A stretch of DNA of 64,000 nt from Isoetes taiwanensis (Eukaryota; Streptophyta; Lycopodiopsida; Isoetales; Isoetaceae): positions 19,266,089-19,330,088 of the forward strand of contig JAJEKV010000005.1 in the NCBI GenBank assembly GCA_021234155.1. The letters run 5' to 3'. Under the pieces are notes generated by a model, which worked only from the letters and a program-made list of their open reading frames with translations, was not told the origin of the DNA and searched no databases. A program made the translations under genes and the position numbers. Of this stretch, positions 10,295 through 21,065 are shown piece by piece (within the stretch, counting starts at the first letter, position 1; each line of letters begins with the position of its first letter).

Positions 10295-11133
10295 GGGAAA
10301 ATTTTAAAAATGCCCTTGTATATTGTAATAATTGTGAAAATGCCCCTGTATTTTACTTAATTATCAGAATGCCCCTAACTTTTCTACTGTATAGAAACAT
10401 CACGTCTGATATGCTATTCTCTGTCCTTTTTGCCTGATTGATTTAGTGTTCAGCTTCAATGGGAGAACTAACATCTTCTTGTTCAGTGATAAATAAATCA
10501 AGAAGCAATTGATACATATCAAAAGACTGGGATGCCAGATTTAGAGCAAGAAATGGGACCGGAAGAAGAGGATCATGATCTGAAACATCGCACCAGATAT
10601 AGTCTCTGTTATAATTTCTACAGACGACACAGAAAAAACTGTAACAATCTTCGAATACGATCTGCATCTCTTAATATGATCAAAATCAAAATAAACTTCG
10701 AAGAATCATGCCTTTTATAAGACCAAGAAAAAAAGCTGGCCAATCCGTTTCCACGAACAGAATTCATGCGTTCCTTCACATCTAAAAAAACCCTAAAAGA
10801 GATCAAAAAACAAAAACCCAGAACAGGATCGAGCAATTCCTGCCCAGATCAAGCAAAATAGCCAGTGATGCGAAGAACTGTGGAGGATCCTATTATGCCG
10901 AGGCTTATGGGAGCACTAGATGTTTGGGATGCTCACACTGATACTCGCGATATCCATCGTTGCCATTTAGAAGATGAAAAGGCCATATAGAATGAACGTA
11001 GTGGACGGAGATGGAGCTGGATCGCCGGACTTGACCGCACAGATATATTCCAGGGGCATTTTGACAATAACAAAAAATATAAGGGCATTTTCACAGTTAT
11101 TGTAAAATAAAAGGGCATTTTGAGAATTTACCC
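10295..11133. mobile_element. Mutator-type MITE (839 bp)
   Basis: Terminal inverted repeats of about 85-90 bp begin GGGWAAATT and contain repeated AAAATGCCC units; they are flanked by a perfect 9-bp target duplication TTAAGTATA (10286-10294 and 11134-11142). A 9-bp duplication is the hallmark of Mutator-like elements. No transposase is encoded, so it is nonautonomous. The 660-bp interior may be captured DNA. Confidence 0.88.
10443..10667 (-). pseudogene. Possible captured gene fragment inside the MITE
   Basis: A 74-codon minus-strand reading ending NYNRDYIWCDVSDHDPLLP... and an acidic C-terminus EDVSSPIEAEH has protein-like composition, unlike the repeat arms. Upstream sequence on the same strand (to about 10836) also has long open stretches. 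I do not recognise it. If it matches a host gene elsewhere, the element is a Pack-MULE; otherwise it is chance. Confidence 0.25.
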
Positions 11134-11142
11134 TTAAGTATA

Positions 11143-11639
11143 TGCAAAGCTCCTAACAGTAGAGGACTGCATTAGCATGTCTATTTTAACAGTAACTAGT
11201 TGGTGAAACAATGTCGCATACATTTAGCAAGCAGAGTGATATACTGGGCAACTAACATGGCCTTCAAGATTTCTAAATTAGAGAGCGGATCAAGTGATTA
11301 TTGGAATGAAATAATAGAACTTCTAAAATCAACAACAATGTTATAGTTCAGAAAGCATAGTTCCATGTGCCTATTGTCTACCATGGAAGATATTGAAATA
11401 ACAAGAACCTGGATTAGATGAACACCATCATCCTGTAAAATTTCATCCTTTTCATTGATGAAGAGCTCCACCACTTCAATATTCAATATTATCTGCAGGG
11501 CTAATATTTGCCCTTAGGACATATCACAAGGCTGCAACTCAGGCATTAATCTCTTGATGTTTCTATTAAATTTTCCCCTATTGGGATCAACGTTGTGCAG
11601 CCTACAGAATTCAAGAAATTGGCATTTGATGTTCAATGC
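11143..11639. other. Intergenic, border of element B
   Basis: No gene recognised. It may include decayed sequence of element B beyond its gag, since the boundary on this side is not visible. Confidence 0.4.
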
Positions 11640-12490
11640 CAGTCTTCCTAAACAGATCTATTAATCTTGCTCTAGTTTGGTCCTTGTTGGTCCTCTTCCC
11701 GCCCTGCCATGCCCTTAGAAAAATGTTGCGGATTTTAGAATGTAAAGGGAGAAACTAATGAACTTAGGGTAAAGAATTTGTTGCAAATACTAGGGTAAAG
11801 AATTTGTTGCAAATACTGCGTTGATCCAGGATCCTAGTTTCAAACCTAGCTTACTTTCCAGACGCCGAATACATTGCAAGAATGAGATATCAAATGTATT
11901 TTCATGCTATAGGCATTTCCATACTCCCTCATTTCATCCAACCATGCTTCTGCTTCCATTCCGGACCTGCTATCCCTTGAAAATTGCTCCAGCTTTCTTG
12001 CTTTCCATACATTGCTGAGCGCCGAGTCGACCTTCTTCTGATAGTCAGATTGTGTCCTGCCCCTATCATGGTTTGGACCCTCCCGGCGGTCCTGCCTCTC
12101 TTCCTCCTGCTCTTCCGATCCGGAATCAGAGTCTTAACTAGAGTCGGAGGACCCCGTGCTAGGTGATCTCCTTCTCCGGCTTCTCTTCCTTGGCTGAACT
12201 GTTCGGCCTGCTGGGTTTCTGGCAGTTACACATTCTGGTCCTGTCCTCTTGTTGCTGCTCCTACCAGTAATGCTCTTATCTCATGAATGTCTGTCTTAAT
12301 CTGGGATAGCTCCTCTTCTGGTGTTAGTGCATCAAACTCCTGGTACAGATTTCTTGGTTGGAATTGCCTTGGTGGAGTGCACTCTTGCTCACGTTGTCCT
12401 TGTTCCTCAACATTCCTAGGTGCTCTAGCTGCATCCGCATTAGATTAAACTCTGATGATTAGTTCCTTGTTTGGGTTGTTGCACTGGTTT
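11640..12490 (-). pseudogene. Ty3-type gag remnant, element B
   Basis: The minus strand encodes EFDALTPEEELSQIKTDI, a Ser/Asp-Arg/Glu-rich linker, and then a segment resembling the start of the plant Ty3 capsid domain (KARKLEQFSRDSRSG followed by an EAWLDEM-like motif), decaying beyond. The family assignment rests on this short capsid signature and on position. The copy is degraded. Confidence 0.45.
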
Positions 12491-12630
12491 GTTTGATGAT
12501 ACAATTGTGGGGCCAAAATTATGTGTCAAGAAAACATAATTAAGATCACCGTTTATATTCATGGATATAATATTATTTATACATTCAAGATATTAGTCAT
12601 AGAAATTAAAAACATTTTTAATTCTACTCT

Positions 12631-14283
12631 TGAAATTTCTTCAAGTAATCCGGGTTGTCCTCCAAAAATTTCTTCACTTCGGCCGTGCCGATTGTTCACC
12701 CTAGGTTCCTCAGGATATTTGTGGCCGTGCCTCCTTGAAGTGCGGTCACCAAGTCTTCGATCCTCCTCTATGATGTGTAGGCCGCAGTAACTGCCAATCT
12801 GCCCTCCCGTCTGTAGGGGACCGCGAAGTCGAAGATGCTCAATGCTATTGTTCTCTTGACGAGGATGACATGATCGATGTTTGGGGCCATACGAGCATGA
12901 CTTCTGAATCCTGAGAGAGCAATGAGCATAAAGACTCTTTCTTCATTCCGTGGGCTAAATTGGCGGTGTATGATCGCTATCCTTCCATCTATGAGCAAGG
13001 GGAGGTAGAACCTAAGGGCTTTGTCATTCCCTGCCTCTTCGCCGGATCTGAATGTTGCTCTGTGTCTTCCGGAGTACTCATCAACCTGTACCTCCACCAT
13101 CTCTCTGTAATCACGTTACATAGAAGCTGTCAGGTTGATGCTGCCTTCCGCTAGTGCTGGTGCCAATGCCGATGTGCTAGGTAGGAGCGCGGACGTTGAT
13201 TTTCCTCTGATTCCCATGCGCTCCTGAATTGCTAAGAACTCCTCTTCCGAGGGCAACTCTTGCTCAGCCACCATCTGCCTGATGAGGCTTCAATGTCCGT
13301 TGATGTCTGGCAGGTGTAGGTCCAGGCTTCCCTTATACTGATGGGAAAGTCCTGTGTTTCCCGGTCGATGAAGTCATCGAGGTCCGGTTGTTGCCGTAGG
13401 AGATGCAGAACTTCGTCTATTCTATAGCCCCTATCTCTGCACTCTGGGAGGTTCTTGATGTCGTGGAGGCTTAAGTATGTCTCTTCTTGGATGATCATTG
13501 GGGTCAAGCTTGTGATGCCTTGCCCAAGTGGTGGAGCTATTCTTGTGGCTCTCAGCCCTTCTTCGAAGCTCTCTGCTGCTATGCTTGCTGTCTTTCTTGT
13601 ACTAGGTCGACGTCGGCGATGTCTTCCGCGTCCAACTCGCGTCCTTCCTCTTCTGCTTCCTCTGTCTCCTTGTATGCAAGGCACATCTGTTCTTCTTCAG
13701 CTGCTGCCATGGCCATAGGTTCAATGTCTAAGGGTTGCACAGATGGTTCTCCTATCTGGGTTTGGGCTCGACGAGATAGGAAAATAGCTACGGCTGCGGT
13801 GTAAGAAAAGTATCTCCTCCTATTGACAGATATGGACATGTAGTTAGGCAAGCGGCTAGCCTTGTTTTCTAGGTACTTGTCTATTTTGGGGACATCTTGC
13901 AGGGCTGTCTTGAGGGCCATGCTTGGAGCAAAGTATCCTATAAAAGGTGGGAGCTCTACTAGAGAAGGCCCTATCTTAGCATGGAACTCAGACATGATGT
14001 CTTGGTAGAAAGGGGTGGCATTGATGGTAGCCTCCACATCAACCTCCTTCTGGAAGACAGCAAAGACGTAGTTGATGTCGGCCTCGGCCACATGAGCTGT
14101 GGTGCTGTACCATCGCCTAAATGCAGTGGTTGCTATGATGCTTGAGCAGCTGGGGATGTCAAACAGATGGGGAAGTGCCTTTGGGAGCTGGGAAATCGGC
14201 TTGGAGTGAGGAGCAAAGGTGTAGGATGCAAATGAGGGTTGGGGTCTATTTATAGGCAAAACTCTAATTTTGGGAAATTTCAA
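12631..14283 (-). pseudogene. Second long ORF of element B, unknown family
   Basis: A long minus-strand reading, about 500 codons with a few breaks, starting near 14283. N-terminal part contains ELPPFIGYFAPSMALKTAL and LPNYMSISVNRRRYFSYTA; the middle is acidic (EETEEAEEEGRELDAED); the C-terminal part has LRFYLPLLIDGRIAII and DNPDYLKKFQE just before a stop. Its N-terminal half matches the second ORF of element A. No gag, protease, polymerase, integrase or envelope signature is visible. It lies between the histone ORF and gag, the place of the extra ORF1 of Tat/Ogre elements. Function unknown. Confidence 0.6.
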
Positions 14284-14430
14284 AGTTGGGGAATCCCTAT
14301 GATTCTAAGGTATTGCTATGCAATTCACAGGCTAACTATGTTGAAGAGTGCATTCTAAGGATCCTATTGCAACAAATTTCATCTAATTTGGAGAAAGTTA
14401 GGACAAATTAGGACAATTATGGTGTGACCA

Positions 14431-14907
14431 CTCACACAGTGCACGGGGAGCAAATCCAAAAATGGCGGATTTGGTCTGGGCGCACTCTGTGAGGGGTGGG
14501 GCCTTGTTTAGGTCGAGGATGATCAATGATGCCAAACATGCAAACTACGGGTGAAATCCTGCTTATCTCATCGAGATAAGATCGGATTGTGACCTTACTT
14601 TCTTCATTTGGACAAGTTTTAGCTTAGATTAGGGGTCGACCACTCACACAGTGCGCGAGGAGCAAATCCGAGAATGGCGGATTTGGTCTGGGCGCACTCT
14701 GTGAGGGGTGGGGCTCTATTTAGGTCTAGGTTGGCCAATTTCTACAATCTAATGGTCAAATCCTACTAAATACATTGAGTTGAGTCAGATGGTGTCCTTA
14801 TTTTCTACATTTGGACAATTATTGGCAAAGATCAGTGCTCGACCACTCACACAGTGCGCGAGGAGCAAATACGAGAATGAAGATTTGGTCTGGCCGCACT
14901 CTGTGAG
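14431..14907. repeat. Three nested hairpins between the ORFs of element B
   Basis: Units of 63 bp at 14431-14493, 14643-14705 and 14845-14907, spaced 212 and 202 bp, inside imperfect tandem repeats of about 200 bp. Outer stem CTCACACAGTGCGC paired with GCGCACTCTGTGAG; inner stem CAAATCCG paired with CGGATTTG. Same architecture and position as the hairpins of element A but unrelated bases. 14908-15065 is AT-rich spacer. Confidence 0.82.
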
Positions 14908-15065
14908 GGATGGGGCCAAAAACACTAAGTTTTGCTCCAAATTTGGTGATTCCAAGTGCAGAAATTATTAATACAACCTAGATAAGCGTGATTTAACACA
15001 TTAACGTGGCAAAAACATAAATTTGTATTTACAAAAATTATTTACAATGAATTAACAGTCTTCTT

Positions 15066-15925
15066 TCTTAATATAGCCTCATATCCTTAGGCATGCATGT
15101 TACCCTTTTCGCGTGGAGTGCGCATGCTACCGAGTCTTCGAAGTGCTGGACAATCTTCTGCTCGGCTGCCTCCTGTAGCGCGAGTAACATGTCATCAGTT
15201 ACACGCTTGGTCTTGTCAAACTCCTGCAAAATCTCGCGAGTGAGTCTCGCGAAGGGGGCTCTCGGGATCAGTAGTCCATAGCTCCTCTGGAAGTGCCTGA
15301 TCTCCCGGGTAGCTCTGGCAAAATATGAGTCGACCTTTCTCCTAATCAGCTTCCTCGAAGGTGCTGGTCTCTCTGGGGGTGGCTTCAGTGTATTGTTCTT
15401 GGTTGGCCTGCCTCCTTCGACGTAGGTGACCTTGTGCTCCTCATAGTATTTCGAGTATTTCTCATACATTTTCATGTACTGGATATACTCTTTGAGTTTC
15501 TTCCTGTACTCAAGCTCGTGCTTGAGTACATATGACTCCCGCGTAGGCCTCGGCTTCTTCTTGTCTGCTGCCGGTGCTTTGGGAACGGTCATCTTGGGTA
15601 CGGGGGTACCTCTGCTGTCGGCTCCTCCTCTTCATTACCTGCATTCGAAGGCCCCGAGCCTTCGGTTGGAATGGGACGCCTTATCTCCTCATCTGACTCA
15701 GTGTCAGAGGAGGAGGGCGGCTTGTTGGGCTCCTGCTCCCGAATGACGACGCCTTTTGCCAGCGTCATTTTCAGCTTACGCCGGGTCTCCTTCGGTAGCT
15801 CCGGGTTCTTCCCCTTGTCTGCCTTCTTCTTCAGGCGCTCCTCCTTGTGCTTCCTGCGCTCTTCCTTCTTCTTTCTTCTCTCCTCCTTCTGTGTCCTGCG
15901 CTCTTCTTTCTCCCTCCTGCTAAGG
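15066..15925 (-). pseudogene. Histone H3-like protein, element B copy (partial)
   Basis: The upstream part is a Lys/Arg/Glu-rich repeat (EERRKKKEERRKHKEERL) followed by an acidic Ser stretch, like the insert of the A copy. From 15592 downward an open reading gives PTRESYVLKHELEYRKKLKE, a proline-rich linker, then a nearly complete H3 fold: [72 protein letters not shown] and MPKD are diagnostic H3 residues. Loop 1 has the length of canonical H3, one residue shorter than typical plant CENH3. The N-terminal tail is not present in this copy. It is incomplete and broken. Confidence 0.82.
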
Positions 15926-16988
15926 CAGGAGGAGAGTCACCTCTTCTCCAGAGGCAAGCATGGCCATCACAGGTGGCTAGAGGGCCACTGCCCTTATTCG
16001 ACTTAACCTCATGGAAGGTGACGCATCACCCCAAAGGTGTCGAGCTCATGCCTTGCCCACACGCAGTGGCAAGCCACTAAACCTAGCCCACATAGACCCC
16101 CAGTAGGCTTTATACACCAGAGGGGTCGAACTGTGATGGGACAAGTTCCTCCTTGTCAACCGGCCTAGCCCCGCCACCCACAACCAGGTGGGCTCCTGTG
16201 CCGGGTCGCAAGTATTTGGAACTAGTAGGCTGTCTAGAGTCAACTGCTATACAGGCTTTAGGCCTCTACCCCCCTTCCCATCACAGAGTAAAATACCAAC
16301 ATCATCACAGAACTGAAATGAAGAGTAACATCTAATCTAACTACCTAACATCCAGAGTTAAGTTCCTTTGTTAGGGCTTATGATCTCGGGATCTATAAGG
16401 CCTATATGGCTAAACTAACATGCTAAACCAACTTATTGCCTAGCTAAAAGGCAGCTTCGCACAACAGAATGACTGATTACCTGATACTCGACCTGCTCCA
16501 GATCCTCGAAATGCATCCATGCCTCTGATCCTGCTGAAGACTGCTTCTACTCAACGATCTGTTGTGCAAAGGCGGCTTTACAGAGCCTGGCAATGCGAAT
16601 TTAGGTCTTAGCTTGGCCAGAATGGCTCAAGAGAACCCTAAATGCGAAAGAAGGGAGGGAGCTCAAGGAAAATTCTAAATGCAAAGAGAAGAAAAGGTTT
16701 AGGGTTTAAGGGGAAAGCCCTTATATAGAAACCCTTAGGGTTAGGTTAGACATTAGCCAAATGGGGTTTAGCCATTTGGCAATGGGGTCCATGGGGTTTA
16801 TAATTGTGTATGTTTAATTAACATGCACAACATTCGAGGTTACACCCCTAGGTGCAACACTTGCCCCTTAGGTGCAACCCTTTACAAGTCTCAAGTACAT
16901 GTCATTTGTGACATGTCAAATGACATGTACGTGTGACGTGGCAGTATAATATACGTATTCGGATCGTATATTATGTTGGAATGTCACA
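15925..16988 (-). repeat. Partial LTR of element B
   Basis: Aligns with the LTR of element A over blocks such as CTAGAGGGCCAC and GTCGAG-CATGCCTT and ends in the same TGTGACAT/ATGTCACA terminus at 16988. Inner start given approximately. A terminal hairpin at 16945-16973 (stem ATAATATACG) lies at the position of the A hairpin, with different bases but preserved pairing. Confidence 0.65.
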
Positions 16989-16989
16989 T

Positions 16990-17660
16990 GAAGCCGGTCT
17001 AGCTTCAGTAACACGACACAACTTCATCTCCGCCCTCTCGACCATTTTCCTGTGTATTTCATTGACCATTTTATTGTTGGCATGCTTGTGTGAAGGCAAC
17101 TAAAAGCCGGCCCTACTTTGGCAACTTCCTGGAAGGCTTCTTTCATTGCTTCATATTTTTTATGTGGAGACGACCCGGCATATAAAAAATGCCTCTACAC
17201 CCTCCAATTGTGTCTTCTTCAGTTTCTCTGATGTTAAGCAATGACTTCGTCTATCTTTCCACTATTTCAATTGTCTCTATCATTGCTCGCCACTTATACC
17301 TATTGATCGTAGTCCACCCTCTGATTGGTATGCCGCCCCAACGGGGGGTGTGATATGGTTATTTTTGTCTGCTTCTGCTTGCTACTGCTCTTGACTATCT
17401 GTAACCCGTCTTTTTTTCATATTATTCGCTTTGCGTATCACATCTAGTCAAGACAACCTTTTAATGGCATCTTTTTGCAAGTCAGCAGATGCAATACAAG
17501 TCGTGACATCAACGTCTCTTTCACGTAAGATGTGAGCTCGAATTATTGTTGCAGAACTATATATCGATGAGCATCCATAAAACATACATTCCCACTCATT
17601 TATTCCAAGCTCCTTCACAAAATCTCATTCTGGATCACTGTTCCGACTGACAACCCCAAT
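16990..17660 (-). pseudogene. hAT-type transposase relic (BED finger plus start of DUF659-like part)
   Basis: Minus strand from about 17620: EWECMFYGC...ATIIRAHILRERDVDVTTC fits a BED zinc finger (W-x-C, basic AHI/HL, final C). After about 400 bp of decayed linker, HKKYEAMKEAFQEVAKVGPAF resembles the segment that opens the DUF659 domain of plant hAT transposases. Several stops and frame changes are present, so this is a dead copy. It ends where element B begins; the rest of the transposase would be expected on the other side of that insertion or is lost. Confidence 0.45.
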
Positions 17661-18141
17661 AACGCGACCACGTGCACATGATGCACTCCCCGTGGCCATG
17701 CCACGAACACATGCAGTCCTCACATCCCTAGAAGAGGATGCATGACTACTGCCTGCACCTCTGAGGTAGATGCATGACCAGCTGTCGTTGCTGCTAGCTT
17801 GGCTGATAATGTCTGTTGATGAGTCTTCTTGATTACACGAACTAAAGAAAGATGCATATATGCAAAGGAGTAAGCTCACTAGACATATGTTACGCCGACG
17901 TTCTGTACGAGAATCAAGGGGGGGTGGACGAGAGTCTATAGGATATTCGTACCCCAACATTGCTGCTGAAGTCGAACTTCTTAAGGAAGTCTCAGCATCC
18001 ATGCCTCAGACTCCGGCACCATTGGATCCTGCTGATCCTTTTTCCCATGTTTCCGTGGAACTACAAGAAGAGCTTGCCAAAATCAAGATTCCCCTGAGTC
18101 TCGCTACCATTCTTAAGTTGTGTCCTACCCTTAAGGAATAG

Positions 18142-18843
18142 TTGCCCCTACCCACAGTTCTGGTAGGTGCGGTAGCCACTTCTACTCCCACGGTACATGC
18201 TACTGTGGGCAATCAACATATCAATCATGCGCAGACTGACAGCGGTAGTGCTGTCAACCTCATCACGGATAAACTTGAGAGACAACTGGTCATCAAACAA
18301 CTTTATCATGTCCCTTATGATATCAAACTTGCTAATGGACATATCACGCGACCTCAAGGCGTCACTCCTCTCCTCCACATCAGTATTGGGGATCTCAGAT
18401 TTCCTTTGGAGTTTGGCATCTGGAGAGCTGGTGAAGATCCAGGTGATTATGAGATGTTGGTCGGACGACCTTTCCTCCACCAAGCTAAAAGCATTCATTA
18501 TTGGGCTATGGATCAACTTGTCATCACCGATGGCACATTGAATGCCACAATGGATCTTGAAACTAGTAAGCTCATTTCTGTTGAGCACGATGAACCGTCT
18601 CTCTCTGACAGTGATTCAGAAGAACCCCAGAATATTTATCAGGTTCAGGCTCCCGCAACCGGCCTCCCTCTGTCTTTCTACCCCGAATATGCAGATCCGT
18701 GGGGTGATATCAGTCTCGATCAGGACCACGCGGTCGCCACTTTACTGGATCCTTATCTTGCACCCTGTAATCGGATCCAGCAGGTCGATATTTTTCCTGA
18801 AGAAGATACTTCTCATGATATTGTAGATGTTGTGTTGTCATGA
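18142..18843 (+). pseudogene. Retroviral-type aspartic protease region
   Basis: The reading contains TDSGSAVNLIT, matching the D-S-G catalytic loop with flanking hydrophobics, and later MLVGRPFL, the usual second conserved motif of plant Ty3 proteases (LGRPWL-like). Preceded at 18070-18140 by an ELLRLSP-like segment (IPLSLATILKLCP) common just before Tat proteases. Part of the relic at 17860-21065. Confidence 0.75.
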
Positions 18844-19912
18844 AGCAACCACTAATTGATGATTCTCAGCAGCCTCTCTTTTTCACCACTCAAAGTGATG
18901 AACCACCACAGGTGTTCCAACCTCCGGCTCACACCATCACGGACACTGATGTAATCCCGCATAGTCAAACTCCAAAAGTCGAAGTCGTTGATCTCGGAGA
19001 CAACCAACCTGTCCGGTTGGCTGCAAATCTTCCACACAGTTATAAAGCTCGTGCTATTAGCCTCCTTAAGAAGTTCAAACATATCTTTGCGTGGAGCTAC
19101 AAAGACTTAAGAGGTATTAAGAAATAATTGGGGAACTGACCATTCCCACCAAACCTGATGCACGTCCCATCTAGCAATGACAGTACAGGCTCAACCTCAA
19201 TTATAAACATTTAGAGTGGGTGAGCCCAATTGTTATTGCTCTTAAGCACAATGGCAAAATACGCGTCTGTGTGAACTACCGCAAATTAAATCAGGCCATG
19301 GAGAGGGATCATTTCCCCCTACCCTTCACCGACCAAGTTCTTGAAGAGGTAGCCGGCCATGAGATGTACTCCTTCGTGGATGGTTTTTCGGGGTACAATT
19401 AAATCTCTATCAAAGCAGAGGATCAATTGAAAACCACTTTTACCACGCCATGGGGCACTTTCGCCTACAAAGTGGTACCTTTTGGATTATCAAATTTTCC
19501 TTCCACTTTTCAATGTATTATGCTTTCTGTTTTTCAAGACTACACGAAAGACAATGCCTTTCTGCAAAATTTTTAGGACGATTTTTTAGCTTATAACTCC
19601 ATGAAGGAACATCTTGACAAATTGGAGCTTATTTTTCAAAAATTTGATGCATCTGGAATCAGTTTAAACCCAGAAAAGTGCACCTTCTATGTCACTTCTG
19701 GTGTTCTACTTGGCTATGTTGTCAATAAAGCAGGTATCACCACGGATCCTACCAAAATCAGCTGTGTGCTCAAGGCTCAAGCACCTTTCAACATCAAGGA
19801 GACATGCTCATTTTTGAGCAAGGTCAATTACTATGCAACCTTCATTACAGGATTTGCTGCCATAGTAGACCCCATTCATAAACTCACGGGTGATAAATTG
19901 TCTTGGGCCTGA
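18840..19912 (+). pseudogene. Reverse transcriptase region
   Basis: Fingers and palm fragments: SPIVIALKHNGKIRVCVNYR, DHFPLPFTDQVLEEVAGHEM, FVDGFSGYN, then a connection part NPEKCTFYVTSGVLLGYVV. RNase H is not evident downstream. Part of the same broken pol. Confidence 0.75.
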
Positions 19913-20139
19913 AATCCCCAGGTGGATGCAATATTTCAGAAACTGAAGGTTTTGCTAACTCAAGCTCCTGTTCTTGTTCTCCCTCAATGGTGATATTTTA
20001 GTGGTGATACCACGGCCCGCAAAATTCTTCTTGCTGGTTATTTTTGGCCCATGCTCTTCAAGGACGTCCACGCTCAAGCACACATCTGTGATGCCTGTCA
20101 GCATGTGGGTCGCCCACGGCCCGTGATGCTCTCCCTTTA

Positions 20140-21065
20140 ATGCCAGTTGCCACATTGTTGCCCTTCAGCAAATGGGGAATGGACTTTATTGGCCCGATGG
20201 ATCCACCCGCTCAGCACACCCGTGCCCGCTATATACTGGTTCTCACTGATTATGCCACTAAGTGGGCGGAGGCCTGCACACTTTCTGACAATACTGCTGC
20301 AAGTACGGTTAAGGTCCTCTACACGCATGTCATCACGCATTTTGGCTGTCCCAAGGAACTTGTCAGTGATCATGGTGTTCATTTTGTCAATCACACAATC
20401 AAGGAATTGACGGATTATTTACATATTTATCACAGAAAGAGCACTCCTTACTATCCACAAGGCATGGCCTTGCAGAAAGCACAAGCAAGACACTTATCAC
20501 TATCTTGAAGAAAATCTGTGACGTTTCTCGCACTGATTGGCAGGAAAAACTTCCTACTATTTTGTGGGCTTCTAACACTAGTTTCAAAATTGTCACAGGG
20601 CACACACCGTTCAAATTGGTTTATGGACAAGAAGCTCTCATGCCTTTCAAGTACGTTCTTCCCTCTCTCCTTTTTCAACTGGCTACTGTGCATAATCCAC
20701 CTGCTGCATTCCAGAAGCGTGTTTATCAACTACAACAGTTAGATGAGCTTCGAAGAGATGCTTATCTTCGTGTCCTTACTGGACAACAGTTAAGGAAATC
20801 CTGGCATGACAAACGCATCAAAGAAAAGACATTCAGGGAAGGAGATTTAGTTCTTCTTTATGATTGCAGATATAAAAACTTTCCAGGAAAGTTGAAGTTT
20901 AGGTGGTTTGGTCCTTATCAAATTCTAAAAGTGGTGCAACCCAGTGTGTTTCAACTGGCAGAATTGGATGACACTCCATTACCCACTCTGGTTAATGGCT
21001 TTCACCTTAAAATCTTTAATACCGACACAACTGACATCAGTTCAAATACAGAAACACAAAAGTAA
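20140..21065 (+). pseudogene. Integrase region
   Basis: Catalytic-core pieces WGMDFIGPMDPP, TDYATKWAEA, FGCPKELVSDHG and STPYYPQG, then a C-terminal part with LPTILWASNTSFK, TGHTPFKLVYGQEALMP and GDLVLLYD, ending with the GPY motif LKFRWFGPYQIL. The C-terminal half (20505-21065) is one open reading. Confidence 0.78.

Larger units (their letters stand above)
11640..16988 (-). mobile_element. LTR retrotransposon B, histone H3-bearing, incomplete
   Basis: Minus-strand order: partial LTR (16988 to about 15925), histone H3-like ORF, three hairpin repeats, a long unknown ORF, then a Ty3-type gag. It parallels element A in order and homology but is diverged, so A and B are not one recent duplication. 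No pol and no second LTR are seen; the element is a broken, incomplete copy with several interruptions. It abuts a hAT transposase relic at 16990, suggesting insertion into or beside that transposon. Confidence 0.72.
17860..21065 (+). mobile_element. Ty3/Gypsy pol relic, Tat-like
   Basis: Plus-strand order protease, reverse transcriptase, integrase. The integrase style (MDFIGPMDPPAQHTRARYI, TDYATKWAEA) and the C-terminal GKLKFRWFGPYQI are typical of plant Tat/Athila-group Ty3 elements. No LTRs or primer site could be identified on either side, and parts of pol seem missing. The element is broken in several places. Confidence 0.75.

Noticed and set aside
17625-18002. Minus-strand 125-codon reading over the Ty3 relic
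   Set aside because: Antisense to the gag-protease linker of the plus-strand element; low-complexity serine, no family signature.
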